A program made the position numbers and the translations under genes. Shown here one piece after another: positions 1 through 6,691 of a stretch of 13,491 nucleotides of DNA (the first letter of the stretch is position 1; every line of letters starts with the position of its first letter). The stretch is from Candidatus Bathyarchaeota archaeon (lineage in GTDB: Archaea; Asgardarchaeota; Lokiarchaeia; Sigyniarchaeales; Sigyniarchaeaceae): positions 1 through 13,491 of the forward strand of contig WJJB01000283.1 in assembly GCA_014729935.1 (NCBI GenBank), read 5' to 3'. The notes beneath the pieces were generated by a model. That model was not told where the DNA came from. It worked only from the letters and a program-made list of their open reading frames with translations, and ran no database searches.

Positions 1-1
1 A

Positions 2-1840
2 TCGGGATTCTTGGAAACCGCTTGGAAGTGGTTATTAAAGAATCATCCCCACGATTCCATTTGTGGCTGTTCGGTTGATCAAGTCCATGAGGAGATGAAG
101 ACGCGCTTTTCCTGGGCACGGTCCATCGGATCCACGGTCATGAACGATGCCATCGACAGGTTGAAAGAATCTTCTGGTAGCTCGGCGACTTCAACAGCCC
201 TCGTGTTCAACTCCACCAATGCCAGTCATTCGCTAATGTTCACGGAGCTCCCATTTCCAGATGACGTTAAGGTTGATGCGATTCGCCTGGCAGATGGGTC
301 CATCCACCCCGTGCAGCAACTCATTTCCAAGGATGATATATTATTGGAGGCAACTGTTGGACTGAAGATGGCTAAGATGGGATTAAAATTCATCTCCGGT
401 AGGAAGATCATGGGGTATTACATTAATGGCATCGAATACCACGAGGGAGATGAGCCCGGCTTGCTTGAAATCCAAGCCATCGGTGACACGGTCCCAGTTG
501 GTGAGTTCGATCTCGATTCATGGAAAGAATTGGCACGGGATATAATCAAGACAAAGAAGTATTCCAAATTTCACGTGGTGGCGTCCAAGCCAACCCAGAA
601 CGTGTATGCCGCTCTCCTTCCCTTGGCGCCTTGGGGCCTGACAGAAGTCGATATTCTGGAAAATACTGAAGAGACGAGTACCGAGAGTGGCACTTGGGAA
701 TACAGCAAGAATCACGTGGAAAATGATCACCTGTTGGTAAATTTCAACAGGGATGGATCATTGAACATCATGGACAAGCACACTGGTTTAACCTATCCGA
801 GATTGCACTACTTCGAAGATACTGGGGACAAGGGGGATGAATACACGTACAGTCACCTTGGACCGGACAAGATCAAGGTAAAGGCTCGCAAGCGTCAGCT
901 TCTCTCGAAAGGACCCGTATTTGTCGAGATCCGCCAGAATTACAGGCTCAAGGTTTTTTCAGAAATCAATATCGAGAGGACCAAGCGGAAGGGAAAAACT
1001 AGCATCAACGTGGAGTCGACCTTCAAGATCTATAAGAATTCTCCACGGGTGGAGATTACCACCAAGTTAATCAATACAGCAAAAGATCACCGCCTTCGAG
1101 TGTGTTTCAACCTTCCATTCAGCTCCGCCACCACGCGCACCTCGACGCATTTCGGGTGCATCACGCGCCATGGTTCTCCAGAACCGATGGAAGGGCGGGA
1201 TTTCGCAGAGCACCCATCCGGAATTCAAGCACAGAAACGTTACACGAGAGTTGATGCGGACGCGGGATATGGTGGATTCACCCTTTTCAACAAGGGATTA
1301 CCTGAGGTTGAATTGGTTGGGGGTTTGAAGCTCGCGCTCACGCTGATTCGATCGGTTGGATGGTTATCACGATCCGATCTTCCCGAGCGACCTGGTCATG
1401 CGGGCCCTGGTGAGGAAACCCCTGGTGCCCAGGAGCTTGGAGTGGATTATGAATTCAAGTATGGGTTCGTGACACATGCAAATGAAACTCCATTGTATGA
1501 AACAGCCGACCATGCGGATGCTTTTGCAGTTCCAGCAATTACCATCCCGTACATGCAATCCAAACCAAATTCAAATCTTCCAGGAACCCTTATTCACCTT
1601 GGTAACCCGTGGATCAGGATATCGTCGATGCGTGTCCGGGAGGGGACCGTACTGGTAACCTTGTTCAACTTGGATGAGAACGGTCATGAAGTCCCAGTCA
1701 CGGTGGAACGGGATATTTCCACCATTCGCGAGATATTGATAGATGGCACGGGTAAAAATGAGGTAAAAGTTATGGATGTCGAAGCCATCCTTCATTTCGA
1801 ACCGCACGAGATAAAAATGATCCAGCTGTTCAAGCAATAG
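2..1840 (+). CDS. Alpha-mannosidase, glycoside hydrolase family 38 (C-terminal part, 5' truncated by window edge)
   Basis: The reading frame is open to the left edge, so the gene starts upstream; the TTG at base 11 is an internal Leu codon. The visible part begins just before the conserved GH38 segment NHPHDSICGCS (bases 41-73). In this family the His of the His-Asp pair is a ligand of the active-site zinc. A Val-His-Glu-Glu-Met stretch and an Arg-Phe pair follow, as in mannosidases of the mannosylglycerate hydrolase type. Further on come the beta-sandwich C-terminal domains, with the family signature RSVGWLSR followed by RPGHAGP and ETPGAQ near bases 1349-1430. The catalytic Asp nucleophile and the other zinc ligands lie outside the window. 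Expected role: hydrolysis of alpha-mannosides, from glycans or from small solutes such as mannosylglycerate; the substrate cannot be read here. No export signal can be judged. Family assignment is firm, substrate is not. Confidence 0.9.
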   Translation, partial: SGFLETAWKWLLKNHPHDSICGCSVDQVHEEMKTRFSWARSIGSTVMNDAIDRLKESSGSSATSTALVFNSTNASHSLMFTELPFPDDVKVDAIRLADGSIHPVQQLISKDDILLEATVGLKMAKMGLKFISGRKIMGYYINGIEYHEGDEPGLLEIQAIGDTVPVGEFDLDSWKELARDIIKTKKYSKFHVVASKPTQNVYAALLPLAPWGLTEVDILENTEETSTESGTWEYSKNHVENDHLLVNFNRDGSLNIMDKHTGLTYPRLHYFEDTGDKGDEYTYSHLGPDKIKVKARKRQLLSKGPVFVEIRQNYRLKVFSEINIERTKRKGKTSINVESTFKIYKNSPRVEITTKLINTAKDHRLRVCFNLPFSSATTRTSTHFGCITRHGSPEPMEGRDFAEHPSGIQAQKRYTRVDADAGYGGFTLFNKGLPEVELVGGLKLALTLIRSVGWLSRSDLPERPGHAGPGEETPGAQELGVDYEFKYGFVTHANETPLYETADHADAFAVPAITIPYMQSKPNSNLPGTLIHLGNPWIRISSMRVREGTVLVTLFNLDENGHEVPVTVERDISTIREILIDGTGKNEVKVMDVEAILHFEPHEIKMIQLFKQ

Positions 1841-1913
1841 AAATCCATCTATGATTAAGAACATCCATGGGAGACTTGCTTGGCAGATATCATTAACACT
1901 TCCCCATTCTTCC

Positions 1914-2753
1914 TCATTTTTTATTTCCCGGTTTCCTTGGCTTGGTCCTCTTCTTTCCCCTCGTTTTCTTCACGAGTTTCGGGCAGCATGGTGCTAATGG
2001 GCATCCATTATCGCACTGAGGGCCAATTGGTTTGCAAATTTCCTTTCCAAACCTGATCAAGAGATCGTTGATGAGAAGCCACCATTTCCTTGGAAGGATA
2101 TCAACGAGTTGCTTGTGAGTAGATTTTGGATCGGGAGTATCAACCAACCCCCAACGATTCACGATGCGATGCACGTGCGTGTCCACGGGAATCGCAGGAA
2201 TACCAAAGGCGTATACTAGCACGCAATTCGCCACTTTAGATCCCACACCAGGTAATGCCACCAGATCCTTGAACTTGTTAGGAACGCTTCCCCCGTGTTG
2301 CTCGATTAACATGCGGGAGGTGTCCATGATGTACTTCGTCTTTGAATTGTAAAATCCGATTGGACGGATGATTTCCCTCACGCGATCTGGATCTGCATTT
2401 GCTAATTTTTTGGGCGTGTCGTACTGCTCGAAAAGAATGCTGGATACTTTTATTGTCTGGTCATCGCGGGTCCTGGCACTAAGGATGGTCCGGATCAAGG
2501 TCTTGAATGGATCCCGATCGATTTCAGAAGCGAGTTGCACGCCATCTTCCTTCATGAGTTCTCCAACCACTTGGTCCCGGCTTCTGCCGCGTGTATCAAC
2601 TCCCCGTTTCTCCAATGCAGGCAGGAGGGAATCCCAAATCTTATCCAGTAAATCTTCATTTACATATCTAAATGCCTGCGGGAAAAGTGGTAACAAGGAT
2701 GCGAAAATTTTTTCCATGTCCCCTGAACTCGCCAATTCCTTGATGCTCTTCAT
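1914..2753 (-). CDS. nth: Endonuclease III (bifunctional DNA glycosylase/AP lyase) with N-terminal extension
   Basis: Base-excision repair enzyme for oxidised pyrimidines. From the ATG at 2753 it has 279 residues, longer than the roughly 210 of bacterial Nth. The core begins near residue 82 (PFKTLIRTILSARTRD). The helix-hairpin-helix LPGVGSK carries the catalytic Lys (K173) and VDTH carries the catalytic Asp (D191). The iron-sulfur cysteines are C240, C247, C251 and C256/C257, giving C-x6-C-x3-C-x5-C instead of the usual C-x6-C-x2-C-x5-C. The first 80 or so residues are a helical extension I do not recognise, and the last 20 are almost all Lys, Arg, Pro and Gly, a likely nucleic-acid-binding tail. 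The start is uncertain: the frame stays open to a TTG at 2819, with a stop codon just above it. I prefer ATG 2753, which has a weak GAGAG upstream. It is convergent with the mannosidase and divergent from the sulfatase-like gene. Confidence 0.9.
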   Translation of the reverse strand: MKSIKELASSGDMEKIFASLLPLFPQAFRYVNEDLLDKIWDSLLPALEKRGVDTRGRSRDQVVGELMKEDGVQLASEIDRDPFKTLIRTILSARTRDDQTIKVSSILFEQYDTPKKLANADPDRVREIIRPIGFYNSKTKYIMDTSRMLIEQHGGSVPNKFKDLVALPGVGSKVANCVLVYAFGIPAIPVDTHVHRIVNRWGLVDTPDPKSTHKQLVDILPRKWWLLINDLLIRFGKEICKPIGPQCDNGCPLAPCCPKLVKKTRGKKRTKPRKPGNKK

Positions 2754-2828
2754 GATACTTATCAGCTCTCTTCGTGGGTGACCTTCGGGTAATGAATCCC
2801 GTGCTGCTGTCTTTTTCAAGGTTTACTC

Positions 2829-2840
2829 TTATCATGATAA
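2829..2840. promoter_or_regulatory. 12-base perfect palindrome in divergent promoter region (possible operator)
   Basis: TTATCATGATAA is its own reverse complement. It lies between the endonuclease III gene on the minus strand and the sulfatase-like gene starting at 2893. A symmetric site in a divergent intergenic region is a typical place for a dimeric regulator. No second copy was noticed in the window, so the regulatory reading is a guess. Confidence 0.25.
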
Positions 2841-2892
2841 CCTTGATGGCGTACCTTTTTGTGCAAGCAAGAAAAATATCAAGTGAACAACG

Positions 2893-4350
2893 ATGTCTAA
2901 CGGAACGAAGTACAACTTCATCATCATCGTATCAGATACGCTACGGCGTGATTTCCTCTCCTGTTACAACGATCAGCCCGATTCCATGCTTGGAAAGCAT
3001 GTGGACACGCGTTTTATCGAAGATTTTTCGAAAAAATCAGTTGTATTCGATAGAGCTTATTCTGGCTCCTTCCCCACCGTTCCCCATCGGAGAGATATCT
3101 TCACCGGTTGCTTTACAGCAACGTACACGGGTTGGGCACCAATGACGCAATTTGAGCCCTTATTGCACGTGATGCTTGGCCAGCAAGGATACACCTCTAA
3201 AATGATCATCGATTGCCCGCACCTCATCAAGGATGGATTCCACTTTGACAGGGGCTTCGACGGGTGGGATTGGATCAGGGGGCAAGAGGGTGATAGATGG
3301 AAAACGACACCACGGCAACCTAGCTTTGCCTGCGAGCCATCACGAACGCGTAGCCCGGAACGGCAACAAGCATGCCACATGCGTTGGCGATCCCGCTGGA
3401 ACGGTGAAGAGGACACCTTTCCTGCCCGAACTGCCAACACGGCGTGCACATGGCTGGAAAAAAATTACAAGGAAGGACCTTTCTACCTTTACATCGATTT
3501 TTTCGACCCCCATGAGCCATGGGATCCCCCGGAATGGTACATCGACATGTATGATCCTGGATACGAAGGTCAAGAAATTCAATATCCCTGCTATTCCAAG
3601 ATCGAGGGATATATGAACCAAGAAGAGTTGAAGCATTCCCGTGCCTGCTATGCTGGTGAGGTTACCTTGGTGGATCGATGGATCGGCAGGATAGTTCAAA
3701 AAGTGGAGGACCTTGGCTTGCTTGAAACGACAGTGGTCTTGCTTACCGCCGATCACGGATTCTTGATAGGTGAGCACGGTTTCATCGGAAAATCCCTTAT
3801 CAATTACTCGGGTACCATGAGATACCTGCCCCTGTTCGAGGAGATCAATCACGTGCCGTTCATCGTTTACCATCCAGATGCCACTCCTGGCAGGCGGCAA
3901 GCGATGGTTCAACCGCCCGACATCTTCCCAACATTTCTTGATATCGAGGGAAAGGTTACCTTACCAAGTGATGGTGAATCATTCAAGGATATCCTGCTTG
4001 GGGAACGAGATCACCATCGGAATTTCACCATGAGCTTTCCTTACTTGAAGGGAAGCGGCATTCCCATTACCATCGTGAAAGATGGATGGGCTGCATTCGT
4101 GTTCTCCAGTGATAGTCCGAAGAATGAATTAATTGATAAAGCAGTTGACGGGTATGAGAAGAAATTGGAGCCGTGGGAGAACGCCGGTCAGGATCAATTG
4201 TACAATCTCAACCAAGATCCACGCCAACAACGTGATATTGCAGGTGATCATCCCGATTTACTGAAAGAGTTTCGTGAAACCGTGGTACAATTCTTGGAAC
4301 GATTGGATACCGAGGAAGACTTGATAGCAGGCTGGCGGGACAAGAGTTGA
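2893..4350 (+). CDS. Sulfatase-like hydrolase of the alkaline phosphatase superfamily (Thr at nucleophile position)
   Basis: 485 residues, a full-length sulfatase fold without a signal peptide, hence probably cytoplasmic. The N-terminus has the metal site IIIVSDTLRRD (D15). The position that in sulfatases is C/S-x-P-x-R, where Cys or Ser becomes formylglycine, reads T62-V-P-H-R. Other superfamily landmarks are intact: D202-F-F-D205-P-H207-E-P-W, the metal-binding D287-H288-G and the G-E-H-G-x-x-G-K-S segment (293-301). A C-terminal block (LYNLNQDP) is the usual sulfatase ending. With Thr instead of Cys/Ser the enzyme cannot carry formylglycine by the standard route; related superfamily members use Thr directly to cleave phosphate or phosphonate esters. 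The true substrate is therefore open between sulfate and phosphate esters. The ATG has a GTGA ribosome site 6 bases upstream. The next gene overlaps it by 4 bases. Confidence 0.88.
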   Translation: MSNGTKYNFIIIVSDTLRRDFLSCYNDQPDSMLGKHVDTRFIEDFSKKSVVFDRAYSGSFPTVPHRRDIFTGCFTATYTGWAPMTQFEPLLHVMLGQQGYTSKMIIDCPHLIKDGFHFDRGFDGWDWIRGQEGDRWKTTPRQPSFACEPSRTRSPERQQACHMRWRSRWNGEEDTFPARTANTACTWLEKNYKEGPFYLYIDFFDPHEPWDPPEWYIDMYDPGYEGQEIQYPCYSKIEGYMNQEELKHSRACYAGEVTLVDRWIGRIVQKVEDLGLLETTVVLLTADHGFLIGEHGFIGKSLINYSGTMRYLPLFEEINHVPFIVYHPDATPGRRQAMVQPPDIFPTFLDIEGKVTLPSDGESFKDILLGERDHHRNFTMSFPYLKGSGIPITIVKDGWAAFVFSSDSPKNELIDKAVDGYEKKLEPWENAGQDQLYNLNQDPRQQRDIAGDHPDLLKEFRETVVQFLERLDTEEDLIAGWRDKS

Positions 4351-5039
4351 TCTTGGTGGACGTGACTTCCATCATTACCAGGCTCGAGACTCTCTCGGAT
4401 CCATCATCGGTGAAGTCCATGAAGCGAGTCGGGATCACTCCCGTGAAATCTTTCGGGGTGAGAATTCCCGATCTACGCGCTCTTGCAAAGGAAATTGGAA
4501 AAAATCACGATCTTGCACTAAAACTCTGGCAGGTTGATTATCGAGAGACTCGTATCCTTGCATCCATGATAGACGATCTGGAAAGGGTGGACGATGCCCA
4601 GATGGAACACTGGGTCGATGATTTCACCTATTGGGAGATCTGTGATCAGGTAATTATGAATCTCTTTGGGAGGCATCCAATCGCCTGGAAAAAGGCTCTC
4701 GAGTGGAGCAAGCGGGAAAAAGAATACACCAAGCGAGCGGGATATGTGATCATGGCTCGCCTTGCAGTAACCGAGAAGGGAGCACCTGATGTTAAGTTTG
4801 AAGATTTTTACCATTCCATTGTGGTTGGTGCACGCGATGAACGATCCATGGTGAAGAAGGCGGTGAGTTGGGCATTGCGACAAATCGGGAAGCGCAATCG
4901 AGCATTAAACCTCAGTGCAATAAAAGTTGCCAAGAGTATTCTCGAAAGCGAGGATGATAACGCACTATGGGTTGCCAAGGATGTGTTAAAGGAGCTGCAG
5001 AGCCAGAAGATACAAGAACGTCTTCAATCCAAGACATGA
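4347..5039 (+). CDS. DNA alkylation repair protein, AlkD-like (HEAT-repeat glycosylase family)
   Basis: About 230 residues, almost all alpha-helical, matching the DNA alkylation repair (AlkC/AlkD-type) family: FGVRIPDLRALAKEIG, then LW..DYRETRILA, then YWEICDQ around W96 and D100, which aligns with the tryptophan-aspartate segment that holds the damaged base in AlkD. Other likely DNA-facing residues are R130, W175, R178 and W208. The role would be removal of N-alkylated purines by a HEAT-like scaffold that does not flip the base out. Its TTG start overlaps the TGA stop of the sulfatase-like gene, so the two are probably cotranscribed and translationally coupled. Alternative GTG starts at 4356 and 4362 would shorten it by 3 to 5 residues. 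The functional link with the hydrolase is not obvious and may only reflect shared transcription. Confidence 0.85.
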   Translation: MILVDVTSIITRLETLSDPSSVKSMKRVGITPVKSFGVRIPDLRALAKEIGKNHDLALKLWQVDYRETRILASMIDDLERVDDAQMEHWVDDFTYWEICDQVIMNLFGRHPIAWKKALEWSKREKEYTKRAGYVIMARLAVTEKGAPDVKFEDFYHSIVVGARDERSMVKKAVSWALRQIGKRNRALNLSAIKVAKSILESEDDNALWVAKDVLKELQSQKIQERLQSKT

Positions 5040-5079
5040 CCTTGCTGCCATATTCCTGCATTTGAATATTATTGGAAGC

Positions 5080-5110
5080 CATGGGTTTGTTTTTATTCAA
5101 GCATCCCATG
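5080..5110 (+). terminator. Inverted repeat with T-rich loop between AlkD-like and ceramidase-like genes
   Basis: CATGGG (5080-5085) and CCCATG (5105-5110) form a 6-base stem around a loop holding TTTGTTTTTATT. The T-rich run lies 45-60 bases after the AlkD-like stop and could end that transcript. The same run could instead act as a TATA-like element for the gene at 5127. The sequence alone does not decide between these. Confidence 0.25.
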
Positions 5111-5115
5111 TCTAC

Positions 5116-5135
5116 CGTGAGCAAACGTGAGCAAA
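5116..5135 (+). repeat. 10-base tandem duplication spanning the start of the ceramidase-like gene
   Basis: CGTGAGCAAA occurs twice in direct tandem (5116-5125 and 5126-5135). The second copy contains the GTG start at 5127. The first copy supplies GTGA at 5117-5120, six bases upstream, the same ribosome-site motif and spacing seen before the sulfatase-like gene. Removing one copy would restore an in-frame ATG at 5108. Confidence 0.75.
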
Positions 5136-6509
5136 GAAAGCTACCATGCAGGTTTCTCAACGGTTGATATCACCCCCCCGCTCGATCTAGACGTTCGCCT
5201 TGGTGGATATTTGCGCATTCATAAGGTTGCTACCAAGGTGTTATATCCATTATTCGCAAGATCTGTTTGCTTTCGGCATCCACGAATGCCCGAGAAGAGT
5301 TTATTGTTCATGGCGTGCGATCTAGTGGGATTCCAATATCGATTGGGAAAATTGGTGAGGAAGCTAATATCACGAGGGACAGGCATCCCAGTGTCAAGAA
5401 TCGTGCTTCATTTCACCCACAGCCATTCAACCCCAGACACGATAGGGATCTTCCCCAACAGGATTTCCAATCTACTCACCTTTGACGTGCAATATCCCGT
5501 GATCACGCATGTCATGCAAAAGATGATCCAATCAGGGGTGGAAGCATTCGAGAACGCAACCGTGGAAGCCTGTATTGGATATGGGACCACAACCAAGGTA
5601 GAGCCAAATTTGGCGATAATGAGACGACCACCCTATACTAAAATACATGATCCAATCCGGTTCGTGAAAATTGCAGACCCTGCTGGCAAGCTAAGAGGCC
5701 TCATTGTAAATTACCAGGCACATCCAACTCAACTGCCGCAAAGTAATGCAAACATCCATCCCGAATATCCCGGCATGATTTGCAGGGGTTTACTCGAACA
5801 AATGGATGGCTTGGAATTTGCATGCTATTTCAACGGGGCGGCGGGAGATGTGACCATCCACGGTTACAAGGGATATGCCGTCAAGCGAAAATGGGAGGGA
5901 TTATCCCACGAGAAGGCGATGGAACACGCCATTCAAGTTATCGAGGATTTAGGGGATGTATTCGTTCAATATGTAATGGATTCTGTGGATGGTGTTCCAA
6001 CCACACCCCTTGCAAGTATTTCAGGTTGCCGCCGATTCATCTTCCCCCGCGTTGGGAGAATCAAGTCAATCTGGAACAGGTTGCCTTTCTACAAGACCTT
6101 AAACCAAAAAATGAAACTCCTGTTAGGTGAGCTCAAGAATGCCCTGCGCATCAGCATGTTCCATGACCTGTACAGGTTCGTGAATGGCAGGCCCCTTCCC
6201 ATGCTAAACATTGTGAAGAATGGCCGCCGAACCTACCACCAGACGGAAATCTTCGTGTATCGCCTGAACGATATTTACTGGTTTAGCAGCCCAGGGGAAC
6301 CTTTCTACAAGTACCAAGAGGCTCTCTTTCGGAAAGTTCCAAGTGGCAAGAGCATTTTCAGCCAAATGAATGAGACCTGCGGGTATATATACCCGTGGAG
6401 TTTCTACGTGAAAGGAGGTTATGAAACCTTCTTTTCCTTCGACGCTCTATTTGGGAAATACATGCATGACCAGTTTGCGAACACCCTAACGAGGATACAA
6501 AGAGGATAA
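5127..6509 (+). CDS. Neutral/alkaline non-lysosomal ceramidase-like hydrolase (N-terminal domain only)
   Basis: 460 residues covering the ceramidase N-terminal catalytic domain. It opens with AGFSTVDITPP and LGGY, typical of the family. Putative zinc site: T-H98-S-H100-S, H199 in YQAHPT, E391 in SPGEPF and a Tyr near 420-427 (YIYPWSFYVKGGYE). The segment around the serine nucleophile of true ceramidases reads NGAAGDVT, with Thr (T243) where neutral ceramidase has Ser, so ceramide cleavage is not assured; many environmental homologues vary here. The C-terminal immunoglobulin-like domain of the mammalian and Pseudomonas enzymes is absent, and I see no signal peptide, although those enzymes are exported. 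An insertion rich in basic and aromatic residues lies around 295-365. The start is GTG 5127; an in-frame TGA at 5118-5120 excludes anything earlier. Likely role: amide or ester hydrolysis on a lipid or modified glycan. Confidence 0.8.
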   Translation: MSKESYHAGFSTVDITPPLDLDVRLGGYLRIHKVATKVLYPLFARSVCFRHPRMPEKSLLFMACDLVGFQYRLGKLVRKLISRGTGIPVSRIVLHFTHSHSTPDTIGIFPNRISNLLTFDVQYPVITHVMQKMIQSGVEAFENATVEACIGYGTTTKVEPNLAIMRRPPYTKIHDPIRFVKIADPAGKLRGLIVNYQAHPTQLPQSNANIHPEYPGMICRGLLEQMDGLEFACYFNGAAGDVTIHGYKGYAVKRKWEGLSHEKAMEHAIQVIEDLGDVFVQYVMDSVDGVPTTPLASISGCRRFIFPRVGRIKSIWNRLPFYKTLNQKMKLLLGELKNALRISMFHDLYRFVNGRPLPMLNIVKNGRRTYHQTEIFVYRLNDIYWFSSPGEPFYKYQEALFRKVPSGKSIFSQMNETCGYIYPWSFYVKGGYETFFSFDALFGKYMHDQFANTLTRIQRG

Positions 6510-6511
6510 GG

Positions 6512-6548
6512 CATCAAGTTTGATCAACCTGATGACACCATATTTTTT
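6512..6548 (+). terminator. Possible terminator after ceramidase-like gene
   Basis: An imperfect hairpin (CATCA...TGATG outer arms 6512-6516 and 6530-6534, inner GTT/AAC) starts two bases after the stop and is followed by six T residues at 6543-6548. This fits a transcript end, but archaeal termination relies mainly on the T-tract, so the hairpin may be incidental. Confidence 0.35.
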
Positions 6549-6691
6549 GGGCAGTAAAGCTATTTAGGATCGCAAGAGGAACGGGTTTTATCCCCGATCA
6601 TGCAAGCATGGTCCCCCTATCTGGTTTGAAACCATTATCAACACCCTCGTGATGATGCCTTCAGCCGCACACGAAAACTTCATTGATTCAC
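6549..6691. other. Gene-free leader before the heparinase-like gene
   Basis: No open frame of note. It contains two short perfect inverted repeats, CATGCAAGCATG (6599-6610) and GGTTTGAAACC (6623-6633). No convincing TATA box or ribosome site precedes the ATG at 6692. The repeats could be operators or part of a leader structure, but nothing in the sequence proves it. Confidence 0.3.

Noticed and set aside
11..13. TTG at base 11 as the start of the mannosidase
   Set aside because: The frame is open to the window edge, and the protein lacks the GH38 catalytic N-terminal half, so the true start is upstream.
1571..1864. 97-residue minus-strand open frame at the end of the mannosidase gene
   Set aside because: It is antisense to a well-conserved coding region and has no family features.
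3300..3440. Suspected frameshift in the sulfatase-like protein, because residues 135-185 are rich in Arg, Cys and Ser
   Set aside because: The segment keeps the family pattern (CEPS, NGEEDTF, then a helix ending TWLEK) in one frame, and the flanking motifs are in the same frame.
3340..3912. 190-residue open frame on the minus strand inside the sulfatase-like gene
   Set aside because: It lies fully antisense to a gene with clear family motifs, has no recognisable domain and no ribosome site, so it is a shadow.
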